Part shown: in pieces, positions 42,027 to 52,791 of the stretch
How positions within the stretch are numbered: position 1 is the stretch's first letter
Layout: each line of letters starts with the position of its first letter
NCBI RefSeq assembly: GCF_900129615.1
Contig: NZ_FQWI01000006.1
Span: 186,001-250,000, forward strand
Reading direction: 5' to 3'
DNA from: Pectobacterium carotovorum
Lineage (GTDB): Bacteria > Pseudomonadota > Gammaproteobacteria > Enterobacterales > Enterobacteriaceae
Length of the DNA stretch: 64,000 nt
Program-made: the position numbers and the translations under genes
Notes under the pieces: generated by a model
Told to the model about the DNA's origin: nothing
What the model saw: only the letters and a program-made list of their open reading frames with translations
The model's database searches: none

Positions 42027-42884
42027 ATGCCCATGGCAACCAGCCTGAGAGAGTTACAGGAACAGATCCGCGAGCGTTATGATTCGCTCAGCAAGCGGTT
42101 ACAGCAGGTGGCGCACTATGTGCTGGATAATACCAACAGCATCGCGTTCGATACCGTCGCGGTGATCGCCGAACGCGCTGACGTTCCCCCCTCAACGTTG
42201 ATTCGCTTCGCCAACGCCTTTGATTTCAGCGGCTTCAACGAAATGAAACAGCTGTTCCGTATGAATCTGGTGGAGGAAACCGCCAGCTATACCGACCGGG
42301 CGCGGCTGTTTCGGGCGATGGAAGCTGACGCCGTGCCAGAAACGCCGCTGGATATTCTGCATGAGTTTGCCCGCTCAAACGCACAGGCGATGCAGCAGTT
42401 GGCGGCACGCACCCCGCCAGAGGATCTGCAAAAAGCCGTCGATCTGCTGGCACAGGCGGAAACCATCTATATCGTAGGACTTCGGCGCTCGTTCAGCGTC
42501 GCCACTTACCTGACCTATGCGCTCAGTCATCTGGAAAGCAGCCCGATTCTGGTCAACGGGTTGGGAGGCATGTTTCGCGAACAGCTCAGCCGAGTCAGCT
42601 CACGCGACGTGGTGGTTTCCATTAGCTTCTCGCCCTATTCACAGGAAACCGTGATGGTCAGTGAGATGGCAGCAAAAGCCGGCGCGCGGCAAATCGTGAT
42701 TACCGACAGTCAAATTAGCCCGCTGGCGACGCTCAGCGACGTTTGCTTTGTCGTGAAGGAGGCGCAGGTTGATGCGTTCCGGTCACAGTCCGCCACGCTA
42801 TGTCTGGTGCAATCGCTGATGGTGTCGCTGGCCTACCGGCAGGGAAACGGCGCAGATCAGAGTGAAAAACAGCAGCGCGGCTAG
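42027..42884 (+). CDS. iolR: RpiR/MurR-family regulator of inositol use
   Basis: A 285-residue regulator with an N-terminal RpiR helix-turn-helix (SLSKRLQQVAHYVLDN, VAVIAERADVPPSTLIRFANAF) and a C-terminal SIS sugar-phosphate-binding domain (ETIYIVGLRRSFSVATYLTYAL, VVVSISFSPYS). In Salmonella and rhizobia RpiR-type IolR proteins repress the iol genes, and the location divergent from iolA supports that role. The likely inducer is an inositol catabolite such as the phosphorylated 2-deoxy-5-keto-gluconate. The first of two nearby ATGs was taken as start. Confidence 0.88.
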   Translation: MPMATSLRELQEQIRERYDSLSKRLQQVAHYVLDNTNSIAFDTVAVIAERADVPPSTLIRFANAFDFSGFNEMKQLFRMNLVEETASYTDRARLFRAMEADAVPETPLDILHEFARSNAQAMQQLAARTPPEDLQKAVDLLAQAETIYIVGLRRSFSVATYLTYALSHLESSPILVNGLGGMFREQLSRVSSRDVVVSISFSPYSQETVMVSEMAAKAGARQIVITDSQISPLATLSDVCFVVKEAQVDAFRSQSATLCLVQSLMVSLAYRQGNGADQSEKQQRG

Positions 42885-42931
42885 TTGGAATCGTTTAATT
42901 AGCAGGACTCACAGAGAGGGAGAGCCGTTTT

Positions 42932-43219
42932 ATGCTTAAAGTGATCGCACAGGATTTTATTAAGCCTGAATGCATTGAAATCGTCATGCCGCTGTACCGC
43001 GAATTAGTGGAGAAAACCCGACAGGAGCCGCTGTGCATCTCCTATGAGCTTTTTATCAATCAGAAAGATCCGGGGCATTTCACCTTTATCGAAGCCTGGC
43101 CGGATAGAGCCGCGCTGGATATTCACTGCCAGACAGAACACTTCCAGCGTCTGGTTCCGATGATCAATAGCCACCAGCGCGCCGAGTGCACCTTCCTGCT
43201 GATGGATCCGTTTGAGTAA
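42932..43219 (+). CDS. Antibiotic biosynthesis monooxygenase-like protein (YgiN type)
   Basis: A 95-residue ABM-domain protein: VIAQDFIKPECIEIV at the start and FTFIEAWPDRAALDIHCQTEHF with the usual Trp and His pair. Members are small ferredoxin-like dimers; some oxidise quinols or polyketides. It follows iolR in the same direction by 47 bases and may be co-transcribed, though a link to inositol is not apparent. Confidence 0.85.
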   Translation: MLKVIAQDFIKPECIEIVMPLYRELVEKTRQEPLCISYELFINQKDPGHFTFIEAWPDRAALDIHCQTEHFQRLVPMINSHQRAECTFLLMDPFE

Positions 43220-43291
43220 CGCTGCGCCGCTCGCTGGCTATCAACCTATTTTGAAAGTAACGACGGGAGCTCCCACCGTTTCTTTGCATAT

Positions 43292-44365
43292 TCAGGCAAC
43301 CTCAGTTCGGCGGCGGCCTTTGTTTTTTGCCCGGTAAAGTGCCATATCGGCGGTCTTTAACCAGTCAATATATTGACCCATTTCCGGTGAAATCTCCGCA
43401 ATGCCGACGCTGACAAACACCGCCAGCTGCGGCGTTTGGTTCAGGAATTTCAGCGATAAGCTCTCCCGAATGCGATTCACGGCGTCTAACGCCTCTCCCG
43501 CGCTAGTCTGCGGTAAAATAACGGCAAACTCATCTCCGCCGAATCGCCCAATCACATCCGTTTCCCGAAAGCCGGATGTCAGCTCACGCGCCAGTAGCAA
43601 TATCGCCTGATCGCCGACATTGTGCCCAAAGTTATCGTTAAAGGCTTTAAAATGGTCGATATCAAACAGGACTAGCGTCGCCGTACGCTTATAGCGCTGG
43701 CAACTATCATACTCATGCTTTAGCAGACGTTCCCAGTGGTGACGGTTATAGAGGCTGGTCATCCCATCATGAATACTGACTTCCATCAGCATACGTTTGT
43801 GTTCCGCCAGTTTCAGCGCAGTAGTGTAAGTGACATAACCCAGAAAAATCGGGTAGACCAGCAACATCGGTAGACAGGCATAAAGCTGTAGCGGTGTCGT
43901 ATCCAACGAAACCGGCACGGAAAACAGCACAAGCACCAGCACACAGGCGACACACTGTAAGACGATGCCCTGAACAAGCAGCCTTACTCCACCGCCAGCC
44001 GTGCAGTTCATCCCTACCATTGCCGCAATCACGGCGCTGGGCAGAAGATTCACGCCCATAAACCCAATCCAGATGCCACCAAACGCCACATCAATCAATA
44101 AATTACGCTTCTCGCACTGCATCGGGTCGCGTGACCGCAGGGATAGCGTGTAGGCAATGTGAGGCCAGATAAAGGTGTTAAGAAAGAGCAACACCCACAA
44201 GAGCGTCGGGACAGGCCGGGTAATTAGCACCGAGGAAATAAAGAGAGCGCACAGTATCGTACCGACAATCCGTGGAATATAGACTCGCTGGGAAAAGCGT
44301 AGCCCTGAGCGACGTACATCTACCGTCAAAAACGTCGGCGGCGAGGCTGACATAACGACCCCCAT
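43292..44365 (-). CDS. MASE2-GGDEF diguanylate cyclase (AdrA/DgcC-like)
   Basis: A membrane-bound cyclase of 357 residues. Residues about 15-190 form a MASE2 sensor with several membrane helices (SGLRFSQRVYIPRIVG at its start is as in AdrA). The GGDEF domain (about 200-355) has DGMTSLYNRHHWE, DIDHFKAFNDNFGHNVGD and GRFGGDEFAV. The I-site RETD is intact, so product inhibition is expected. AdrA-type proteins drive cellulose production in relatives. ATG at 44353 is an alternative start with a better G-rich leader. Confidence 0.88.
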   Translation of the reverse strand: MGVVMSASPPTFLTVDVRRSGLRFSQRVYIPRIVGTILCALFISSVLITRPVPTLLWVLLFLNTFIWPHIAYTLSLRSRDPMQCEKRNLLIDVAFGGIWIGFMGVNLLPSAVIAAMVGMNCTAGGGVRLLVQGIVLQCVACVLVLVLFSVPVSLDTTPLQLYACLPMLLVYPIFLGYVTYTTALKLAEHKRMLMEVSIHDGMTSLYNRHHWERLLKHEYDSCQRYKRTATLVLFDIDHFKAFNDNFGHNVGDQAILLLARELTSGFRETDVIGRFGGDEFAVILPQTSAGEALDAVNRIRESLSLKFLNQTPQLAVFVSVGIAEISPEMGQYIDWLKTADMALYRAKNKGRRRTEVA

Positions 44366-44586
44366 TGCGGTTCACGAACAAATAGCGAGAAAAAAGAACA
44401 TTATGGCTGAAAGCATGTCAGCACGAGTGAACAATTTTTGAATTTATTTTGTTACATAACGAAACGAAGTGATGTCGTAAGGGTTGGAGAGAGTAGCACG
44501 GATGTTAAAGGTAGCTGGTCTTACCCGTGGCTTTCGTCCCATTCCGATTATTGCCGTAGACGTCCCCATCATGATAGCCCATGTTA

Positions 44587-45423
44587 TTAAGCTGGAGAGG
44601 GTTGTAACCGGTTGATGTGAATGGTCAGAAACATGATCTCATCTGTTGTTAGCTGGCAACTGTAATTTTTTTCCACATAATCATATACCTTCATTGCACA
44701 GGTATAAGCCCGCGGCATCAATTCGGTAATCCCCTGATAGATGGAATCATCACCGTGGTTCACCGTTTCCCGATTTAACAAACGCAGAGCGAAAAATTTC
44801 AGATGCGTAACCAAACGCTGATAATTAAGGGAATGTTCATCAAACGTGATATGCAGATCGTATTTCAGAATGGTCAGAATATCTTTAATGATACCTGGGC
44901 TTTGCATCGTGCTCTGCATATCGCTGTTATTCGTCGCATTCGCCAGATGCAGCGCAATAAACCCTGCTTCATCCTCCGGTAAATCAATATCCAGTCTGGT
45001 ACGAATCAGTTCCAGCGCCTCCAGCCCAATGGCAAATTCACTGCGATAGAACTGGCGAATATCCCATAGCATCAGGTTCTTGATCGTTTGCCCTTTTTTA
45101 TGGCGTTGAATAGCAAAATTAATATGGTCACTTAAGGCCAGAAACAGCGTGTCCTGCACATCAAGTCGCAGCGTTTTTTGTGCCAGAGTAATGATCTGCT
45201 GCGTCACAGCCAGACAGTCGGGCGGAATATCCGCCAGCAGTTGTGACAGCACATCGGCTATACCGTCACTTTTCTTCACGAACTGGCTTTCAATACGCTG
45301 CGGATCGATAGGGTCACCCACTTTCTTGCCAAAGCCGACGCCTTTGCCAATCGCCACAATTTCCCGTCGGTCATCAGCCAGCACCAGCACGGCGTTATTG
45401 CTCAGTATTTTTTCAATGATCAT
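44587..45423 (-). CDS. Second BglG-family antiterminator
   Basis: A 278-residue antiterminator, closer to E. coli BglG than the one at 22459. CAT domain: IIEKILSNNAVLVLAD, AIGKGVGFGKK; PRD domains keep all four histidines (LALSDHINFA, IALHLANA, RLVTHLKFF, LTIHINRL). It follows a 6-phospho-beta-glucosidase gene whose leader holds a RAT-like element, so it probably controls that unit. No PTS permease gene lies beside it, so its phosphorylation must depend on an EII encoded elsewhere. Confidence 0.9.
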   Translation of the reverse strand: MIIEKILSNNAVLVLADDRREIVAIGKGVGFGKKVGDPIDPQRIESQFVKKSDGIADVLSQLLADIPPDCLAVTQQIITLAQKTLRLDVQDTLFLALSDHINFAIQRHKKGQTIKNLMLWDIRQFYRSEFAIGLEALELIRTRLDIDLPEDEAGFIALHLANATNNSDMQSTMQSPGIIKDILTILKYDLHITFDEHSLNYQRLVTHLKFFALRLLNRETVNHGDDSIYQGITELMPRAYTCAMKVYDYVEKNYSCQLTTDEIMFLTIHINRLQPSPA

Positions 45424-45445
45424 CGCATCAGCCGTCCTGTCTGAT

Positions 45446-45467
45446 GGGAAGGCACGCAGGCCTTCCC
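45446..45467 (-). other. Intercistronic hairpin before the second antiterminator gene
   Basis: GGGAAGGC and GCCTTCCC form a perfect 8-bp stem with a 6-base loop, 23 bases before the antiterminator start and 67 after the glucosidase stop. No T-run follows; it may protect or process the mRNA and lower antiterminator expression. Confidence 0.45.
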
Positions 45468-45533
45468 TACCGTTTAGCGCCCCAACGTGATATCGACGAG
45501 GCGTCTTTTCAATGTTGTTCGTGTAAGGTTCGA

Positions 45534-47003
<1,470 letters not shown>

Positions 47004-47074
47004 TTATCAACAAGACAATGTCAGCGAGACATCACTGATGTTATGGGTAGCGCGCGATCGGGCTGGATTCAGGC

Positions 47075-47125
47075 AAAAAAAAACCTGATACGAACATGTC
47101 TGGATAACATGCGTCGTATCAGGTT
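47075..47125 (-). terminator. Leader terminator of the second bgl unit
   Basis: A 12-bp perfect stem (47082-47093 with 47114-47125, AACCTGATACGA and complement), extended by inner CATG pairs, is followed on the minus strand by nine T. It lies about 117 bases upstream of the glucosidase start. It may also end transcription from the sedolisin gene. Confidence 0.9.
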
Positions 47126-47153
47126 TCGCTCGGGCCTTGGCCCGATCACGTCC
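47122..47153 (-). promoter_or_regulatory. RAT-like antiterminator element
   Basis: On the minus strand, 32 bases starting GGACGTGATC and ending GCGAAACC fold around CGGGCC-AA-GGCCCG. The GG start, GTGA bulge and GAAACC end resemble the RAT, though the central stem is longer and more GC-rich than in the first bgl leader. Its end overlaps the terminator stem by 4 bases, as in known antitermination switches. Confidence 0.6.
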
Positions 47154-47283
47154 TTCTTATCGGGTTATATCTGCTAACCGCCGTAGACTCAAACCGAGGT
47201 CGGGCGATCTGTGATGAATATCACCGATAATGTCCTCACCTGAGCAGGAGTGTCCCCTGTGCAGCCATCCCAGGCATGCAGAC

Positions 47284-48912
47284 TCACCGCTCGTCCCCAT
47301 CATCGCGGTCGCGCACGCCGTTACCATTGAGCCTCACGAGCCGCTTCAGCAGCCTTAGCAACTTCATTCCATCTGGCGACCCCAGTCCCGTACAGGCGTC
47401 CCATCCTTCAGAGGCAACGAATGCCCCATTATTTCCCCGCACGATATCCTTGCAGCTATTACGATTACGGTACAACAAGGGAGGAATAAACAGCGATGCC
47501 GAGTGGGTTAACGCGAGCATACGCGCCAATAATCCCGCCCACAGCGGTGCGACAGCGCTGGTTCCCCCAACAACCCCTTCCAGTCCGTTAACTTCAATCA
47601 GATAGCCGGTTTCGGGATCGGCATTGCCACTGACGTCCGGTACGCCGCGGTGTTGTAAGGGATGATGACCGCCATATTTGTCGACCAGAGACATCCCTAA
47701 CTGCCAACCGGGCAACGCAAAGTACTGGCTGACGCCACCACCTGTCGCGCCACCGTCTCGGTTATGCCAGGTCGTTTCTTCCATCGATTTTTGCAAGCGA
47801 GTGCCGCCACAGGCTAAAACGTAGGGGCTGGATGCAGGGAAATCGACGTGTAAACCATGAGGCTCCCCATCCTGTGAACCGTGATCGCCAGACGCCACGC
47901 ACACCGTAATCCCTAGTGCAGCGGCGGTCTGAAAGGCCTGGTTGTACACCTGTAATGATTGCGCGGTCCATTCTGACTCGCTGGCCCCCCAGCTAATCGA
48001 AATCACCGACGGCGCATTTTTTTCATCATGAATCGCCGCATTAATCGCCTCTAAAAACCCGGCATCGGTATTCGGAGCAAAATACACCACAATTTTAGCA
48101 GCCGGTGCCAGCGTACCCGCGATTTCGATATCCATCTGCACTTCGATATCGATCGGGTTCACCTCTTTGTCGCCATCTGACGAAGCAAGGGCATTCTTAG
48201 CGCCGCCCACACAAACATCGACGATCTGCGGCGGGTTGACGCCCATTCGCTTAAAATAGTGCGCCAACTGCGGCAAGCGATATCCGCCCCCCAGTTCAAT
48301 AATGCCAATGCACTGCCCCGCGCCGTCATGCTCAGGGAAATGGTAAAGTTCTGCCAACTCAAGCGGCGTATAGCCCGACAGACGCTTTGCCGTAGCAGAG
48401 AACGCGTCATTCATGCGCAGGTAACAGTTCGATGCCAGACGTTCATCAAGGCCTAATACGGCGATAACCACGCCCTGTAGGTATCCCGGTAGATAAATTC
48501 CCCCTGCTCTGCCACGAAATGCCCCGTGTTTGTGGTCATACCGGGCTAAGCTCACGCGAAACGCCTGCTCCATTTGCTCCACCGTCCCCGTCAAGAAGAC
48601 GGTACGGCTGGCTGCATGTTCACGCTCGACAGATAGCCGATAATGCCGCGCAAACGCACGGACATGCTCTAGATCGGCCTCATCAGCGCCGAACTTTCTG
48701 GCATAACTGGCACGCGACAGCGGTTTATTGGCGCAGATGCCGCCAAATTGTGGATCAATACTATCGTGCAGTTCGGTGTAATACTCATCATCTGGCGTTG
48801 TAAAACGCAACACCAGCATGACTCTGACGTTTTCATTAACATAGCAGCGTTCGCGGTACACGGCGTCAGCGATATTTCCGCGTTCACTCCCTTTCAATAA
48901 TTGGTAAGTCAT
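47284..48912 (-). CDS. Sedolisin (S53) serine-carboxyl peptidase
   Basis: A 542-residue S53 protease. Residues about 35-165 are the activation prodomain (LSRASYARKFGADEADLEHV, FLTGTVEQMEQAFRVSL); the catalytic domain follows. Glu and Asp of the triad lie in EVQMDIEIAGTLAP, the oxyanion Asp region in SISWGASESEW and the Ser in ASGDHGSQDG; the C-terminal GWDACTGLGSPDG closes the calcium site. Such enzymes work at acid pH. No N-terminal signal peptide is seen, so how it would leave the cell is unclear. It begins 18 bases after a secreted chorismate mutase gene. Confidence 0.92.
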   Translation of the reverse strand: MTYQLLKGSERGNIADAVYRERCYVNENVRVMLVLRFTTPDDEYYTELHDSIDPQFGGICANKPLSRASYARKFGADEADLEHVRAFARHYRLSVEREHAASRTVFLTGTVEQMEQAFRVSLARYDHKHGAFRGRAGGIYLPGYLQGVVIAVLGLDERLASNCYLRMNDAFSATAKRLSGYTPLELAELYHFPEHDGAGQCIGIIELGGGYRLPQLAHYFKRMGVNPPQIVDVCVGGAKNALASSDGDKEVNPIDIEVQMDIEIAGTLAPAAKIVVYFAPNTDAGFLEAINAAIHDEKNAPSVISISWGASESEWTAQSLQVYNQAFQTAAALGITVCVASGDHGSQDGEPHGLHVDFPASSPYVLACGGTRLQKSMEETTWHNRDGGATGGGVSQYFALPGWQLGMSLVDKYGGHHPLQHRGVPDVSGNADPETGYLIEVNGLEGVVGGTSAVAPLWAGLLARMLALTHSASLFIPPLLYRNRNSCKDIVRGNNGAFVASEGWDACTGLGSPDGMKLLRLLKRLVRLNGNGVRDRDDGDER

Positions 48913-48930
48913 CGTCTTCTCTCCACTCAG

Positions 48931-49488
48931 CTATTTGCCGTCTGGTTCAATTTGACTCAATGCCGCATAAATCTGGCGTTTGTCGCTCTGTGACAGATGC
49001 TCAACATTAATAGAAGAAAGAAATGTAGCCTCTTGCTGGGGCGCAAAATGCCCGCCATTCGCAAGATAACGTTTAATACTCACCAAGAGCTGGTCATCAA
49101 TCGTGAGTAGCGTGGGTCTAATGGTGTCGTTCAGCGAAAGCGGCGTCCAGTCGCTCTCCGGTGTCGCAAGCCAGTCCGCCATGTAACGATACTGAATTGC
49201 TTTGCTGGCATTCATTAATGAAGTCACGAACAGCTGTGTACTCTGAGGGGATAAACCCACGGCAGCAGATTGCTCCCGCGCCTTACTCAAAATACGATCC
49301 TCTTGTTTTAGATCCTCAACGGGCAGGTGTTGGCGGGCCTTATACCCCGCAACATCTTTCATCAACACCATCCTCTCCTGAATCAGTTGATAGATACCAA
49401 GAGGATTGTCCTGCGTTGCGGCATAGAGAGGAACACACCAAACAGAGCTCATCACTAACGAGATAACAGCGGAAATAGGCAAATTCAT
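48931..49488 (-). CDS. Secreted chorismate mutase (AroQ gamma class)
   Basis: A 185-residue protein with a signal peptide (MNLPISAVISLVMSSVWCVP, cleavage near LYAA). The mature part is the helical gamma-class chorismate mutase: LIQERMVLMKDVAGYKARQHLPVE, DRILSKAREQSAAVGL and ASKAIQYRYMADW carry the active-site Arg, Lys, Glu and Gln residues. It converts chorismate to prephenate outside the cytoplasm, as described for Salmonella and Mycobacterium. The ATG at 49488 was chosen because AGGAGA precedes it. In a plant pathogen it might divert host chorismate; this is inference. Operon with a sedolisin. Confidence 0.9.
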   Translation of the reverse strand: MNLPISAVISLVMSSVWCVPLYAATQDNPLGIYQLIQERMVLMKDVAGYKARQHLPVEDLKQEDRILSKAREQSAAVGLSPQSTQLFVTSLMNASKAIQYRYMADWLATPESDWTPLSLNDTIRPTLLTIDDQLLVSIKRYLANGGHFAPQQEATFLSSINVEHLSQSDKRQIYAALSQIEPDGK

Positions 49489-49667
49489 CGGATTACATTC
49501 TCCTGTCAGCACCACCATGAAGGTCTATGGCTATATTTTTATTTCGCCATTGCGGCAGGAGATAATAGGTTTCGCCATATGAATCTTCCATGACGAAACT
49601 ATTTCAACCGTTACCCACAGGAAACATTTCTTCTTGAAAACCGCCCAGCCTGTCGCGATACCCGCTA

Positions 49668-49778
49668 TTAAGTTGCTAAATTACAAGCAACTTAAGAGTC
49701 AGGCCCCAAAAGCGCAATCCTCACCATCCGATGATTAAGATACAAACAATAACCAAATGAAACAGTTCATTTTGGTTA
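49668..49778. other. Two hairpins in the region upstream of the chorismate mutase gene
   Basis: Inverted repeats TTAAGTTGC/GCAACTTAA (49668-49695) and TAACCAAATGAA/TTCATTTTGGTTA (49750-49778, one bulge) lie between the yjb terminator and the chorismate mutase start. They could be operators or 3' structures. No gene lies in 49489-49814. Confidence 0.45.
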
Positions 49779-49814
49779 CCAAATAACGATATTGCTCTGT
49801 GAAGCAAGCGCGCA

Positions 49815-49852
49815 CAAAAAAGCCCGTCGTGGCACTCGGCCATGACGGGCTT
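49815..49852 (-). terminator. Terminator of the yjbEFGH operon
   Basis: AAGCCCGTCATGGC pairs with GCCACGACGGGCTT (one G-T pair) and is followed on the minus strand by a run of six T. It starts 28 bases after the yjbH stop. Confidence 0.9.
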
Positions 49853-49879
49853 GATTCACCCTAAACGAACGAAGATTGA

Positions 49880-52003
49880 TTAGTGCTCGGTGAGACCATA
49901 CAGCGAGCTGCGACGCTGTAGCATCTGACCACCGTCTCGCGTCAACGGCACCCAACCAACAGCGCCACGTTTCACCGTTGGTTCGGTGAACAGCAGATCA
50001 AACGGTATCGAGACGTAGAAGCCTTTGGTAAAGCTTCCTTCACCATATTCCGCGGCGCTGACGTTAGTCTTGGTCGCAAAGGCACCGGCAATGATTCCGC
50101 TGTCAAAACGGCGAGACAGATCGAGAGTTACCCCTTTGTCCCCTGCCAGATAACGGCCCACGCTCACCTTCGCTACCGCACCTTCCACAAACGGCAGTTC
50201 CCAGTACGCAGTCAGATGTCCTGTCACCACATCGTAATCGGCCATCCTCATGATGTCGTTCCAGTCACGCTGTTTGGCATAGTTCACATCCATCCCCAGC
50301 GCCCAGCTTTTACCAAACGGACGATACAGCACTTCAGAACCGACACCGGCATACATCATTTCCAGATAGCCGCCATAAACCTGCGTATACCAGTCCTGTG
50401 CGGGGTTATCCATGCGAGTCAATTGCAGGTTGGTCAACAGCAGATCGGAAGAAGTAATGTATTCACGCACCCAGGTTCTGACGCGCGGCAGCGCTGCGCC
50501 ATCCGCCGGTGGGGTTTTATAGTTGAACTTGTCGTAGTTATTCACCAGATTCAACGTTGCCGTTCCGCCGACGCTCCAGTGATCGCTCAGACGGTAGTCC
50601 ACGTTACCTTTCAGTGCGACCTGATACATGTAGAAGGATTCAGGACCACCGAAAGACTGCGTCAGCGTCGGATCTAATGAATACGTCAGACGATTGGGTT
50701 CCGCGAGCAGCACCTGCTGACCACGCACGTCAGATACCGGCTCTTTGCGATGCGTTTCAGGCTCCGGTTGACCCAGTGGAACGGCAGCCTGCTTAACCTG
50801 ATGGAAGGCTTTGGCATCCACCTCTGTGCTGGCAATCGGTAAACGCTGGCTGCGCTGAACAATGTGGTATTCATCAATACTACCCGGCACATGGTTTGCC
50901 AATACCGTCGCGGCACGCTGCGTTGCCTGCTCACTATCACGATACTTTGTCTGATCGGCAACAATGGTGACCTGCTTTTGGTCCGCGTAAATATCGGCGT
51001 CCTCAAAGCCTGCCTTATCATTCAGCTCTTTCGAAACAAGCTGCCAGTTTGTGCCTTTGCCATCCTGCACTGGCGCATAGACGGGTGGTGCATCGTCTAA
51101 ATAGTTCGGCTTCAGGTCGTTGAAATTAGTGCGTAGGGTAAAGCCCCACATCAGGGTATTGCCGCGCTGCCACGACAGCGTGGTGTCTAGCACATCGCCC
51201 ACGCGATAGACGGCACCAATGTTGAAAGGGGAATCCTGATTAATTTTACCAGAGGTTTCACGGCTGTAGTCATTGCCGTCATACTCCAGTTTCAGCCGAA
51301 GAGGATCCCACGGCGTTTGGTACTCTATCCCACCAAACAATGCTGCTGGACCATGAAAGAAGTTTTCAAACTCTAACTGTCCTCCTCCCGTTTTATAGGA
51401 ATCACTACGCTGGCAAAAACTCGCTTTCAGTGAGCATGCGGGATTTTTAATATTGCCGCTTTCGGCCATGTTTCCCCAACCCATGCCCAGCGTGAAATCA
51501 AACGGCCCCATACGCTTACTGGCTACCAGGTATTCGCTATCAAACAAGCCTGTACCGGCAATATCACGCAATCCTACAGAAACATCCGGCATCCAGTAGC
51601 TTTCTTGCCACAAGCGAGCCTTGACATCGAATGACTTATCTTTATAGGTCTGTTCACCGCTAAAGTTTGCGTTATTGCTGTATAGACGGGTACGGACGTC
51701 AGTATAACGCATCGTCGTTTCCAGCCATTCAAAGAGCTGGAGAGATATGGAATAACGCCGATATTCCTCGTTATCGCGATAGTTAAGGCTAAACTCACCG
51801 GTCTGCGCCATACGCGCCGTCGGCATCTGCAACAGGCCCGTGCCACCAAAATCAGCCTGCGATACCCCCGCAGGCTGAAAGCGCATATTTGGGTTTGTCG
51901 CAGTACGGCTGCTTTCTGTTTCAGCCGCTATCGCCTGCGCACTCAAGATGCCGCCAATCGCCAACGACAGACAGCCTAATTTAACGTTTCTGTTCTTTGT
52001 CAT
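49880..52003 (-). CDS. yjbH: YjbH, outer-membrane exopolysaccharide protein
   Basis: A 707-residue YjbH/GfcD-family protein. The signal peptide (LGCLSLAIGGILSAQAIAAE) is followed by PNMRFQPAGVSQADFGGTGLLQMPTAR, the hallmark start of the family, and a long beta-barrel-like sequence ending in RRSSLYGLTEH. It probably acts in exopolysaccharide export at the outer membrane. Its start overlaps the yjbG stop (ATGA). No lipobox cysteine is seen, unlike the lipoproteins called YjbH in some species. Confidence 0.9.
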   Translation of the reverse strand: MTKNRNVKLGCLSLAIGGILSAQAIAAETESSRTATNPNMRFQPAGVSQADFGGTGLLQMPTARMAQTGEFSLNYRDNEEYRRYSISLQLFEWLETTMRYTDVRTRLYSNNANFSGEQTYKDKSFDVKARLWQESYWMPDVSVGLRDIAGTGLFDSEYLVASKRMGPFDFTLGMGWGNMAESGNIKNPACSLKASFCQRSDSYKTGGGQLEFENFFHGPAALFGGIEYQTPWDPLRLKLEYDGNDYSRETSGKINQDSPFNIGAVYRVGDVLDTTLSWQRGNTLMWGFTLRTNFNDLKPNYLDDAPPVYAPVQDGKGTNWQLVSKELNDKAGFEDADIYADQKQVTIVADQTKYRDSEQATQRAATVLANHVPGSIDEYHIVQRSQRLPIASTEVDAKAFHQVKQAAVPLGQPEPETHRKEPVSDVRGQQVLLAEPNRLTYSLDPTLTQSFGGPESFYMYQVALKGNVDYRLSDHWSVGGTATLNLVNNYDKFNYKTPPADGAALPRVRTWVREYITSSDLLLTNLQLTRMDNPAQDWYTQVYGGYLEMMYAGVGSEVLYRPFGKSWALGMDVNYAKQRDWNDIMRMADYDVVTGHLTAYWELPFVEGAVAKVSVGRYLAGDKGVTLDLSRRFDSGIIAGAFATKTNVSAAEYGEGSFTKGFYVSIPFDLLFTEPTVKRGAVGWVPLTRDGGQMLQRRSSLYGLTEH

Positions 52004-52782
52004 TCGAGTGGAGTCCGGTTAGCAAGGTAGTCAGCAAGCTGATCGTTAAGTGATGACATATCCTGTGGTAGCACCGAGGGATCAAAGCCGATAAAGAGCG
52101 TTTCGCCCGCAGCGGGTTCAACATGCTGGCGGTTCCACAGCGCCAGCGGCACTTTGCGCCACTTGCCATTGCCCCCAATCAGATAGCCGTAACTGTTATC
52201 CGCTCCCGCAAGAAGCCGACGTTCTGAGAGATAATTCTCGACCGACCATCCTGCACGTAGCGCCACTTTCCCCGATGTCTCCAGTTCACCCACATCAGCG
52301 GCCGTATTCACCAGGCCGATCAGCGACAACGTGTCATCATGAGGCGCCACATATAGTGCATACTCCCCTACCAGAGGGCGATTATTTTCTATATAGACAC
52401 GCACGCGGTCAGGATCCAGATCGGTACGGATACGACCCGCAACATTAATCGGGTTAATCGTCTTTCTCAGCAGCCAGGCGGAGATCGCCAGATCGCCATC
52501 GCCTGAATTGCGCCAGCGCGTTTCCAGTTCAGCCAGCTTTTCCAGCAAGACATCTCCTTGCGCACGTACCTTCTGTGTCGTCGCGAAATCAGAAATAAAC
52601 GCCGTTTGCCAATTGATATTCTGTGGCCAAGGAACCTGTTCGTAAAATTTTTCAAGGCGCGTACCGTCGTCCAGTTTAACGACGGCGATCGTCTCTTGTG
52701 GCGATTTCACCGTCAGTTGTGCGGAGGTAGCGACACCGGAAACCAGCAGCAGCAAGGTAGCGATACGATTAAGTGCCAACAT
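52000..52782 (-). CDS. yjbG: YjbG, capsule biosynthesis GfcC-like protein
   Basis: A 260-residue periplasmic protein with an N-terminal signal sequence (MLALNRIATLLLLVSGVATS). The GfcC-family pattern is seen in SGDGDLAISAWLLRKTINPINVAGR, DPDRVRVYIENNRPLVGEYALYVAP and LFIGFDPSVLPQDMSSLNDQLA. Function in the export of a group 4-like polysaccharide is inferred from the operon. It overlaps yjbH by four bases and follows yjbF by nine. Confidence 0.9.
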   Translation of the reverse strand: MLALNRIATLLLLVSGVATSAQLTVKSPQETIAVVKLDDGTRLEKFYEQVPWPQNINWQTAFISDFATTQKVRAQGDVLLEKLAELETRWRNSGDGDLAISAWLLRKTINPINVAGRIRTDLDPDRVRVYIENNRPLVGEYALYVAPHDDTLSLIGLVNTAADVGELETSGKVALRAGWSVENYLSERRLLAGADNSYGYLIGGNGKWRKVPLALWNRQHVEPAAGETLFIGFDPSVLPQDMSSLNDQLADYLANRTPLE

Positions 52783-52791
52783 TTCAGCCCC

